Positions 17,642-24,920 of a stretch of 32,966 nt of DNA are shown here, in pieces (position 1 is the first letter of the stretch; each line of letters starts with the position of its first letter). The stretch spans positions 1-32,966 of the forward strand of contig JAKBXW010000012.1 in assembly GCA_021840555.1 (NCBI GenBank). The letters are read 5' to 3'. Both the position numbers and the translations under genes were made by a program. The notes under the pieces are model-generated. The model worked only from the letters and a program-made list of their open reading frames with translations. It did not search any database and was not told the DNA's origin. The stretch is from Nitrospirota bacterium. Its GTDB lineage: Bacteria > Nitrospirota > Leptospirillia > Leptospirillales > Leptospirillaceae.

Positions 17642-17670
17642 TGGACCTCGCAGCCATGCGGGTATAGAAT
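17642..17670 (+). promoter_or_regulatory. Promoter candidate for the RND permease
   Basis: TGGACC (-35, 17642-17647), 17-base spacer, TAGAAT (-10, 17665-17670, five of six consensus bases). It starts right after the hairpins of the preceding gene and predicts a leader of about 93 bases. Confidence 0.5.
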
Positions 17671-17694
17671 GGTTTGAAAACAACTGAATTTTGG

Positions 17695-17712
17695 TTGATC
17701 AATCAATCAATC
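17695..17712 (+). repeat. Four-base tandem repeat in the RND leader
   Basis: TTGATCAA palindrome continuing into repeated ATCA units (about four copies). It lies between the -10 and the start codon. It is a candidate operator or a slippage-prone tract; no regulator gene is adjacent. Confidence 0.45.
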
Positions 17713-17769
17713 GAAGGAGAAGGGCCTTGTCCCGGTCTCCTCTCCCGATGACAAGGATCGCCTCCGGAT

Positions 17770-20700
17770 ATGTGGCTCGTACGCATCGCCATGAAACGGC
17801 CCTACAGCGTCTTTGTGCTCGCGGCCGTCATCTTCATCGCAGGCACCCTCGCCTTCTTCCGGATGAAGCTCGACATCTTCCCGGTGATCGACATTCCGGT
17901 CGTCAACGTCGTCTGGAACTACCCCGGCCTCTCCGCCCTCGACATGGAGGAGCGGATCGTCCTGATCGCCGAGAGGGCCTACTCGACCACCGTCAACGGC
18001 ATCAGCCGCATCGAGTCGGAGTCGATCAACGGCACGGGGCTGATCAAGGTCTATTTTCACCAGGGCCAGAGCATCGCGGGGGCCATCGCCCAGATCAACG
18101 CCGTCTCGGAGACCCTGCTCCGGATCGCCCCCCCCGGGACCGTTCCCCCCAACATCATCCAGTACAACGCCAGCAACGTCCCGATCGCCGAACTCGAGAT
18201 CGGAAGCCGGACCGTCTCCGAGCAGAAGCTCTACGACTACGGACTGAACTTCATCCGGGTCCGCCTCTTCACCATCCCGGGGCTCTCCACCCCCGCCCCC
18301 TTCGGCGGCAAGATGCGCCAGGTCATGGTCGACATCAACCCCGACGAACTCTACGGGTACGGACTCTCCCCCAACGACATCGTCCAGACCCTGACCAGCT
18401 CCAACATCATCGTCCCCGCGGGAACGGCGAAGATCGGAACCCAGGAAATCGACATCATGATCAACGGGAGTCCCTCGACTCTCAAGGGGCTTGGACTTTT
18501 GCCGGTCCGCGAGATCCAGGGGCGGATCGTCCGGCTTCGGGACGTGGCCACCGTCCACGACGGCTACGCCGTCCAGGAGAACATCGTCCGGGTGAACGGC
18601 CACCGCTCCACCTATCTGGCCATCTACAAGCACGCCGACGCCTCGACGCTTGCGGTGATCTCGAAGGTCCGGGCGCTGCTCCCGATGATCCAGGCCTTCT
18701 CCCCTCCGGGGATCAACCTGAAGCTCGTCTTCGACCAGTCGGTCTTCGTAAGAAACGCCCTTGAGGATGTGCTGAAGGAGGCCGGGATCGGCACGATCCT
18801 GGTCTCCCTCATGATTTTCCTCTTCCTGAGGGACCTTCGATCCTCCTTCATCGTCTTCCTCTCGATCCCGCTCTCGATCCTCTCGGCCCTCTTCTTCCTC
18901 AAGCTCCTGCACCAGTCGCTCAACATCATGACCCTGGGGGGTCTCGCCCTGGCCATCGGGATGCTGGTCGACGACGCGACCGTCGCCATCGAGAACATCG
19001 AACGAAACCGCGCCCTCTCTTCCGAGCCCCTCCGGGCGGTCTGGGACGGGGCAAACCAGGTGGCGGTTCCGGCCTTCGTCGGAACGATGGCCATCATCAT
19101 CGTCTTCTTCCCGGTGATCCTTCTCCGGGGCGTCTCCCAGTTCCTCTACACGCCCCTGGCCTACGCCGTGGTCTTCGCCATGCTGGCCTCCTACATCCTC
19201 TCCCGGACGATGGTCGTGACGCTGTCGATGATGATGCATCGCGGACACGGAGGCCCCCATGCCGAGCGTCCCCCTTCGCTCTTTCTTCGGGGATTCGAAC
19301 GGCTCCGGTCGGCCTATCGGGCCCAGCTTGCGAAGGCGGTGGCCCATCCAGGCCGGACGATGGGGCTCTCGCTTGCCGTCATTGCCCTCCTACTCATTCT
19401 TTTGACGCGGGTCGGCCTCGACTTCTTTCCCCAGACCGACGCGGGGCTCCTCGCCCTCCACATGCGGGCCCCGATCGGCTCCCGGATCGAGGTGACCGAC
19501 GCCTACGCCAGGGAGGTCGAACGGGTCATCCGGACGATCATTCCGCCCGACGAGATCGATTCCATCGACATCAACATGGGCCTTCCGGTCTATTACAACC
19601 TGGCCTTCTACCAGACCGACAGCATCGGGCCGGGGGACGCCGACTTCCTGATCTCCCTGAAACCCCGGCACCACTCGATCTTCGACTACCAGAAGAAGTT
19701 GCGGGAGGTGCTCTATACCCGCTATCCCCAGCTCTCCTTCTGGTTCAAGCCCCCGGACATCATCAGCCAGGTCCTTGACTTCGGCCTGTCGGCCCCCATC
19801 GACATCCAGGTCGAGGGGAGGGACCTCGAGACCTCGGACAGGATCGCCCGGAAAATCCGCCAGATCGTCCGGAATGTTCCCGGAGCGGTCGACGTGGCCA
19901 TCCCCCAGGTGCTCCATTATCCGGCGGTCTATGTCCGGACGAACCGCGACAACGCCATCCTGGTCGGAATGACACAGAACGACGTGGCGACCAACCTTCT
20001 GGTGTCGCTCGCATCGAGCTCGCTCATCGCCCCCAACTACTGGGTCAATCCCAAGAACACCGTCAACTACATCGTGGCGGTCCAGACCCCCACTCCAAAA
20101 ATCGCCACCATGGGCGAGCTCGCCCATCTGCCCCTGCGTCCGGCCCAGACCTCCGTCCCCAACCTCATGGCGGCTCTTGCGGCGCCCCAGCCCTCCCCCA
20201 CCGTCCAGTATCTCTCGAACATCGCGGACATCCGGCTGGGGACCACCCCCGGCTCCATCACCCACTACACCGTCCAGCGGGTGGAGGACGTGCTGGTCAA
20301 CACCCAGGGACGCTCCCTCGGGGCGGTCTACCGGGACATTCGGGCGGCGCTTGCGGGCTTTGCCACGCCGCCCGGAACGATCCTCCGGTTCCGGGGCCAG
20401 AGCGCCGAGATGTTCCACTCCTTCAGGAGCTTCGGGCTGGGACTGATCCTGGCCGCCCTTCTGGTCTATCTCCTTCTGGTGATGAACTTCCAGTCCTTCC
20501 TCGATCCCTTCATCATCCTCATGAGCGTTCCGGCCGGACTTGCCGGGGTGGCTCTCGCCCTCTTCGCGACCCATACGACGCTGAACGTCGAGTCGGCGAT
20601 GGGTGCGATCATGGTGGTGGGGGTGGCGACGGCCAACAGCATCCTGGTGGTGACCTTCGCGAACGATCTCCGGGGAGAGGGACTCTCCGCCGCGGAGGCC

Positions 20701-20964
20701 GCGGTCCGGGCGGGGGCCACCCGTTTACGTCCGGTGCTCATGACGGCCACCGCCATGATCCTGGGCATGCTCCCCATGGCGCTGGGGCTGGGGAGCGGCG
20801 GCGAGCAGAACGCCCCCCTGGGGCGGGCGGTGATCGGGGGGCTCCTGGTCGGGACCGTCTCGACCCTTTTCCTGGTGCCGACCCTCTACAGCGTTCTCCG
20901 GAAGCAGATCCCCAACCGCTTCCGCTTCGACGAGATCTTCCGAAGCGCCCTCGGCCACGACTGA
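17770..20964 (+). CDS. RND family efflux permease (orphan inner-membrane subunit)
   Basis: 1064 residues, the normal size for an AcrB/MexB-like proton-driven exporter: TM1 near the N-terminus (VFVLAAVIFIAGTLAFF), a large periplasmic loop, TM2-6, a second periplasmic loop, then TM8-12. TM4 keeps the proton-relay pair (GMLVDDATVAIENIERN, D401/D402). In TM10 the stretch ATANSILVV aligns by eye with AcrB AKNAILIV, placing Ala (about 955) where AcrB has the relay Lys. No membrane-fusion protein or outer-membrane channel is encoded in the window, so partners must be elsewhere. ATG 17770 follows an in-frame TGA at 17749; AAGGA lies 12 bases upstream. Substrate unknown. Confidence 0.92.
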   Translation: MWLVRIAMKRPYSVFVLAAVIFIAGTLAFFRMKLDIFPVIDIPVVNVVWNYPGLSALDMEERIVLIAERAYSTTVNGISRIESESINGTGLIKVYFHQGQSIAGAIAQINAVSETLLRIAPPGTVPPNIIQYNASNVPIAELEIGSRTVSEQKLYDYGLNFIRVRLFTIPGLSTPAPFGGKMRQVMVDINPDELYGYGLSPNDIVQTLTSSNIIVPAGTAKIGTQEIDIMINGSPSTLKGLGLLPVREIQGRIVRLRDVATVHDGYAVQENIVRVNGHRSTYLAIYKHADASTLAVISKVRALLPMIQAFSPPGINLKLVFDQSVFVRNALEDVLKEAGIGTILVSLMIFLFLRDLRSSFIVFLSIPLSILSALFFLKLLHQSLNIMTLGGLALAIGMLVDDATVAIENIERNRALSSEPLRAVWDGANQVAVPAFVGTMAIIIVFFPVILLRGVSQFLYTPLAYAVVFAMLASYILSRTMVVTLSMMMHRGHGGPHAERPPSLFLRGFERLRSAYRAQLAKAVAHPGRTMGLSLAVIALLLILLTRVGLDFFPQTDAGLLALHMRAPIGSRIEVTDAYAREVERVIRTIIPPDEIDSIDINMGLPVYYNLAFYQTDSIGPGDADFLISLKPRHHSIFDYQKKLREVLYTRYPQLSFWFKPPDIISQVLDFGLSAPIDIQVEGRDLETSDRIARKIRQIVRNVPGAVDVAIPQVLHYPAVYVRTNRDNAILVGMTQNDVATNLLVSLASSSLIAPNYWVNPKNTVNYIVAVQTPTPKIATMGELAHLPLRPAQTSVPNLMAALAAPQPSPTVQYLSNIADIRLGTTPGSITHYTVQRVEDVLVNTQGRSLGAVYRDIRAALAGFATPPGTILRFRGQSAEMFHSFRSFGLGLILAALLVYLLLVMNFQSFLDPFIILMSVPAGLAGVALALFATHTTLNVESAMGAIMVVGVATANSILVVTFANDLRGEGLSAAEAAVRAGATRLRPVLMTATAMILGMLPMALGLGSGGEQNAPLGRAVIGGLLVGTVSTLFLVPTLYSVLRKQIPNRFRFDEIFRSALGHD

Positions 20965-21478
20965 GACCCGCCGATGGCCGGACCGCGGGCCCCATGACGT
21001 TCTCCATATATGCTCAAATAACACGACATCCTCTTTTTTGGACTGCCTCCCCTACAGTGAGGAAGAGTCTCGCACGGCAGCAGGAGTCGATTCGTTCGCT
21101 ACGAATGCAAAATAGAGGGGACGGGAGGGAAGAAGAACGAACTTACCCGAGCGGCTTCGCTGTTTTCCTGGGATTTCTGAAGGAAATATTGTCGAAAAAC
21201 GGAAGGGAATGGGCAAGAAGGCTGCACCTCCGGCATCGTCCCGCCTCGGATGCGGATGTCGGGGGTAAGGGGAAAGGCGCTTGGGCGAGGAGGCCCCTCA
21301 GCCAAACTCGGAGCTAGGTTTGGTCAGTGTGGCGGACTTCTTTTTTGTGGGACAGGGCGTCAACTATCGAACCAAATAAAGGCTATGATTCCTTGAAAAA
21401 ATCAGGAAAAAACGACAAATCCGGTTAGTACTGGTAACAGGTGGTTCTCGCTGACGAGATTCTTCTGTCACCACATCG
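20965..21478. other. Intergenic region, no gene recognised
   Basis: Open frames on both strands are short and without recognisable motifs. A 6-bp stem (CCAAAC/GTTTGG) lies near 21302-21323 and short AT-richer tracts follow around 21360-21420. This marks the left edge of the accessory island with the toxin-antitoxin genes. No tRNA or clear insertion-sequence end was seen. Confidence 0.5.
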
Positions 21479-21787
21479 TCACGGCGTTTGTTGTGCCGCG
21501 TGTTTCACTCGCAAAATCTCCACGGTGCTCACCTCGTCCAGCACGCGATAGAACACGATGTAATGTCGATGTGCGACAATCTCGCGCACATCGTCCGGCA
21601 AGCCGGGGCGCCCGTTGCGGCCAAGCTCCGGATACTGTTCAAGGGGTAAAGTCTTTTCGTGCAGCTCCTGGACGAAGTTGCGAGCCCTTGTCGGATTGTC
21701 TTTGCCGATGTATCGGACGATGGCGGCCAAGTCCTCGCGGGCCTTCGGTCGCCACTCGATGCGGTAAGGAGGCTTCGCCTTCGCCAT
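21479..21787 (-). CDS. RelE/ParE family toxin
   Basis: 102 residues, typical of the RelE/ParE superfamily: RIEWRPKAREDLAAIVRYI at the N-terminus, LEQYPELGRNGRPG in the middle, and the C-terminal core VREIVAHRHYIVFYRVLDEVSTVEILRVKHA. ParE-like members poison gyrase and RelE-like members cut mRNA; sequence alone does not decide which, though the RPGLPDDVREIV region is ParE-like. It lies 17 bases after its antitoxin gene on the same strand, the usual antitoxin-first order. The module appears complete, with no frameshift. Confidence 0.9.
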   Translation of the reverse strand: MAKAKPPYRIEWRPKAREDLAAIVRYIGKDNPTRARNFVQELHEKTLPLEQYPELGRNGRPGLPDDVREIVAHRHYIVFYRVLDEVSTVEILRVKHAAQQTP

Positions 21788-21804
21788 AGATCAGCCGACC
21801 GCGC

Positions 21805-22272
21805 TCAAGCGCGCTTCCTTCCGGCCGGCTTGTGTTCGGCTTCCAAAGCGGCTATGTCAGCGTCCATCTCGGCCATTACTGCATCGTGCGAAATGCTCGG
21901 CCGGATGTCGTCGACGGCCTCCTGAATCTCGGCGGCCAGCCACTCGTTATAGGCGGCGGCTTCATGGGCCTTGCGCAGAGCCAGGGCGCGGCTGTCGCTG
22001 GAACGTGCCACCGGCTCACGCTCCGACGGGTTCCACTCGCTAGCATCAAACTGGCCGATGGTGATGCCCACGTCGCGCAGTACCTTCAAAGCAGCGGCCG
22101 GATTGCCGAAGCAGCGAGGCTCGCTGCTTCGGGCTTTCGCCAGTACGGCACCAGAGCCATTGCGAGTGGCGATCTGAACGAAGAACCCCCCGCCCTGCCC
22201 TTTCAGAGTCACACTGGAAACGCCACCGGCCTCGCTGGCCGTCCGAAGCTGTTCAAGGGTCATGTTTTGCAC
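21805..22272 (-). CDS. Antitoxin with N-terminal extra domain (StbD/PaaA-like)
   Basis: 155 residues, long for an antitoxin. Residues about 4-90 form a compact domain (LKGQGGGFFVQIATRNG, then a Gly/Asn-Pro segment and LRDVGITIGQFD) that I do not find in simple RelB/ParD proteins. The C-terminal third is antitoxin-like: helical, with YNEWLAAEIQEAVDDIRPSISHDAVMAEMD, likely the toxin-binding part. GTG start at 22272 with AAGGAG a few bases upstream. The toxin gene follows 17 bases later. Autoregulation is likely; an AT-rich promoter with a palindrome lies just upstream. The N-terminal domain's role is unknown and could be DNA binding. Confidence 0.78.
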   Translation of the reverse strand: MQNMTLEQLRTASEAGGVSSVTLKGQGGGFFVQIATRNGSGAVLAKARSSEPRCFGNPAAALKVLRDVGITIGQFDASEWNPSEREPVARSSDSRALALRKAHEAAAYNEWLAAEIQEAVDDIRPSISHDAVMAEMDADIAALEAEHKPAGRKRA

Positions 22273-22307
22273 GGTTCTCTCCTTCCGTATGAAACAAACC
22301 TATATTT

Positions 22308-22336
22308 ATTGTGCATGTTTTATTAATAATATGCAA
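22308..22336 (-). promoter_or_regulatory. Promoter of the toxin-antitoxin pair with palindrome
   Basis: Reading leftward: TTGCAT (22336-22331), 17-base spacer, CACAAT (22313-22308). The spacer contains the perfect palindrome TTATTAATAA (22320-22329), a fitting site for repression by the antitoxin complex. Confidence 0.5.
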
Positions 22337-22359
22337 ACGGTAATGACGAAAATTCCTCC

Positions 22360-22567
22360 ATAGACAACCGCGCCAACCCATCCGGATCGTTTGCGTAGTC
22401 CCGTTGAGGCTTTGCGGGAACAGAAACCTCCGTGCCAAGTAGATGAGACAGGTTGTGTTGGAGGGCATCTCAATCGAAGACAGTCGGGTGATTGTCGAAT
22501 CTCCCGCCGTCATGAAGGAGCCAAGACCCCGAGTTTCCGTGATCTGTCCAAATGTCGTCTCCACGGT
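22360..22567 (-). pseudogene. Decayed transposase C-terminus (IS1182-like DDE type)
   Basis: On the minus strand about 20 residues (TTVETTFGQITETRGLGSFM) match the hallmark of IS1182/IS5-group transposases, VE..FGQI...RG...F, which contains the catalytic Glu. The sequence after it (TCLIYLARR) loosely follows the usual C-terminal CTAHNL-type segment, then loses similarity. No N-terminal part, no start and no inverted ends are visible, so only a remnant remains. It fills most of the 470-base gap between the two toxin-antitoxin modules; the rest of the gap shows nothing else. Confidence 0.5.
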
Positions 22568-22742
22568 CGTTTTCGAGGACCAAAGCAGGCCTCCCCCCCC
22601 GGAGAACTTCCGGGAATCATCGTCCAAGCCCTGTCTTTTTTCTCCACCCTCCATAAAAAGGAAAAAACGAGTCTTTCGAGGTTTTTCCGAACTTAGCCGC
22701 TTCTCCTTCGAACCCGAACCTACAGCCATCGGGAGGATGCCC

Positions 22743-22961
22743 ATGCCAACCAATCTCATCGTTAGAAATGTGGACGAGGAAATTTCGAAAGCCCTCAAGG
22801 AAAGAGCCTTGTCCCATGGACGAAGTGCCGAGGCAGAGCACAGGGAAATCCTCAAGGAAGTCCTCCAGCGTCCAAAACGCCGATCAATCGCTGACGTTCT
22901 CTCCTCCATGCCCGATGTCGGCGTCGATTCGGACTTCGACACCCGTCATCGGAACGGCTGA
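22743..22961 (+). CDS. FitA/VapB-like ribbon-helix-helix antitoxin
   Basis: 72 residues. The N-terminal ribbon-helix-helix motif is clear (NLIVRNVDEEISKALKERALSHGRSAEAEHREIL), as in FitA-type antitoxins that bind DNA as dimers. The C-terminal tail (IADVLSSMPDVGVDSDFD) is the toxin-binding segment. GGGAGG at 22731-22736 is 6 bases from ATG 22743, which is preferred over ATG 22737. Its stop is 2 bases before the start of the PIN toxin gene, so they form one cotranscribed module. Longer open frames upstream are not coding. Confidence 0.9.
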   Translation: MPTNLIVRNVDEEISKALKERALSHGRSAEAEHREILKEVLQRPKRRSIADVLSSMPDVGVDSDFDTRHRNG

Positions 22962-22963
22962 GC

Positions 22964-23374
22964 GTGTACCTGATCGACACGAATGTCGTGAGCGAAGCGA
23001 GAAAGGGCGAAGGGGCCAATGCGGGCGTCCGCAAATTCTGGCAAAGATCCCGGGAAGAATCAATGTTTCTTCCTGTCCAGGCCAATGGAGAAATCCGTCA
23101 TGGGCTCGAAATGATCCGAAGGCGGGGAGATCTTTCCCAGGTTCGCATCCTTGGGGACTGGCTGGCCCAGCTGACCGAAGAATATGCCGACCGGATCCTT
23201 GCATTCGATGCGTCGTGCGCCCATGTTTGGGGGAAACTGATGGCGCTTGACCCGAACAATCCCGTCGACAAGCAGATCGCCTCCCTCGCCCTCATCTTCG
23301 ACCTGACGGTCGTGACGCGCGACACCGGGTATTTCGAGAAAACGGGAGTCCGGCTGCTGAACCCCTTCATCTGA
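22964..23374 (+). CDS. FitB/VapC-like PIN-domain ribonuclease toxin
   Basis: 136 residues, standard for PIN toxins. Conserved acidic residues for metal-dependent RNA cleavage are present: D5 (LIDTNVVSE), E43 (NGEIRHGLE), D102 (VDKQIASLAL) and D120 (VTRDTGYF). It ends GVRLLNPFI, as FitB proteins often do. GTG start 2 bases after its antitoxin's stop. All catalytic positions look intact, so the toxin is probably active. It converges with the unrecognised membrane-protein gene on the minus strand; the 58-base gap contains no clear terminator. Confidence 0.92.
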   Translation: MYLIDTNVVSEARKGEGANAGVRKFWQRSREESMFLPVQANGEIRHGLEMIRRRGDLSQVRILGDWLAQLTEEYADRILAFDASCAHVWGKLMALDPNNPVDKQIASLALIFDLTVVTRDTGYFEKTGVRLLNPFI

Positions 23375-23432
23375 CAGTTCCAGCCCTTTCTCCTCATCAC
23401 GCCCTGTCCCCTCCGACCTTCTTTTCCTGTGT

Positions 23433-24860
23433 TCAGTGGTCGATCACGCTCCCGATCTCGGGATGGCTTCGGAGACGTGCGAGATTCCCCCCGACGCGTT
23501 CGAGGAAGGATTCGATCCGGGAGGGGTCCGGATCCTCCCACCGCGTGTAGGCCACCAGAAGCTTGCGGTACCAGGGCCTTTCGAGGATCTCTGATTCCCT
23601 CTTTCCGGACTCCGGTCCAAGGCCGTCCGCGATCTTCCGGATGAGCGCCCCCGTCCGGACCTCGGACCACCCCCGGAGCACCAGATGAAAAATCCCCGGC
23701 GGCTCCCCGAAGACCGGCATGGACTCTCCGGCCAGCCGCTCCGCCTCCTTCACGACGAAGCTCCGGTCCCGGAACGCCTCCTCTCCCTCCTCTTCCAGGA
23801 GGCGATTCTTTCCGGGGTCGTCGAAGAAGAAGGAGATCACTCCGACCGCCTCCCGCTCCCCGCCATTCCCGGAGAGTTCGAAGAGGATCTCCTTCATCTG
23901 GACGAGGCTCCTGAGTCCCGAGAGATCCGGAACCAGAACGTCGATTTCGGGAAGGGCGAGCGCGTCGACCACGATGGCCCTCTCCTGCCCCTCCTCACCG
24001 TCCAGGGGAATAACCGCCCGGGTGCGGGTTTCGCCCTCCCCCAGGGGGGTCTCGATCCACGACTCCGTCAAAGCCGCCTCGAGGCGACCCTCCCCGAAGG
24101 TCCGGATCTGCCCCCCCTCGTCCGAGACGATTTCGTCGACCACCGTCCACCCGTCCTCCCCCGCACCTTTTTTCAGAAGCTGGGCCCGTAGGAGGACGAT
24201 TCCCCTTTCCCGGCCGAGCCGTTTCTTCATCGCCGCCAGGATCTCCTCTTTCGAGGACCGGAAACGGTCCCAGCGCTCCCCGAGGCGCCGGAGCGCCCCC
24301 TTCGGATCCTCGTCCGCTTCCGGGGACTTCTGAGCCGTGCTCAGGATGGTGCGCAAGGCCAGGAGGAGGACCAGGAGCCCCCCAAAAAGGACGAGAAGCA
24401 GGAGGAGCGGACGGCTCAGGGCTCCCCCCCCAGCCCTGGATTGTCCTTCTCCGGACCCGGTTGAGGGCGGGGGCGATCCTGGAAGTCCGGAAAAAAGCCG
24501 TTCGATCTCGGGATAGGCCGAAGCCGGAGCCGGAGAGGATTCGGGAGGAAGGGAGCGTTGCCGGGACAGTCGCCGGCGTATCTGGTCGAGGCGCCCCCGC
24601 AGAAGGAGATCCTGGCGAGAGCGGTCAGGGCCACCGCAGAGGGCCCATGCCTTTTCCCGGGCGCCGAACCGGTCAAGGAGAAAGTCCAAGCGATCGTAAT
24701 TGAAGGAAGGAGCGGTCCGGGCGGCAGACAGAAACTGCTGGATCTTTTCGATCGAGCGGCCAAGGCGGGCGTTCGCATCGGGAGGGCAGGCGGCCCCGGA
24801 GGCCGTCCCTGAAAGGGCGAGAAGGAAAAAGATCGTCGGAAGCGGTCCGGGCAGGCGCAT
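23433..24860 (-). CDS. Unrecognised membrane protein with signal peptide and large cytoplasmic part
   Basis: 475 residues; I do not recognise the family. A signal peptide (about 1-24, ending SGAAC) is followed by a helical Arg-rich periplasmic part with two Cys. One strong membrane helix (149-171, mostly Leu) follows, then a 300-residue acidic cytoplasmic part. Around residues 330-430 the order (VGVISFFFDD, then helices, then GIFHLVLRGWSE) loosely recalls a degenerate GGDEF/cyclase-like fold, but signature residues are absent, so this is only a guess. The start ATG 24860 has no good ribosome site. It lies 60 bases downstream of the siroheme reductase on the same strand and may share its transcript. 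Confidence 0.72.
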   Translation of the reverse strand: MRLPGPLPTIFFLLALSGTASGAACPPDANARLGRSIEKIQQFLSAARTAPSFNYDRLDFLLDRFGAREKAWALCGGPDRSRQDLLLRGRLDQIRRRLSRQRSLPPESSPAPASAYPEIERLFSGLPGSPPPSTGSGEGQSRAGGGALSRPLLLLLVLFGGLLVLLLALRTILSTAQKSPEADEDPKGALRRLGERWDRFRSSKEEILAAMKKRLGRERGIVLLRAQLLKKGAGEDGWTVVDEIVSDEGGQIRTFGEGRLEAALTESWIETPLGEGETRTRAVIPLDGEEGQERAIVVDALALPEIDVLVPDLSGLRSLVQMKEILFELSGNGGEREAVGVISFFFDDPGKNRLLEEEGEEAFRDRSFVVKEAERLAGESMPVFGEPPGIFHLVLRGWSEVRTGALIRKIADGLGPESGKRESEILERPWYRKLLVAYTRWEDPDPSRIESFLERVGGNLARLRSHPEIGSVIDH

Positions 24861-24920
24861 GGAGCATCGGTCCCAGGGTGAGGAGAGAACTCCGGAGCCC
24901 GTCCCGGGGGCCCGGAATTC

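Noticed and set aside
17691-18764. Plus-strand frame with AAGGAG then TTG 17727 overlapping the RND start
   Set aside because: The product is Arg/Pro/His-rich nonsense in a shifted frame; the RND frame has full family similarity.
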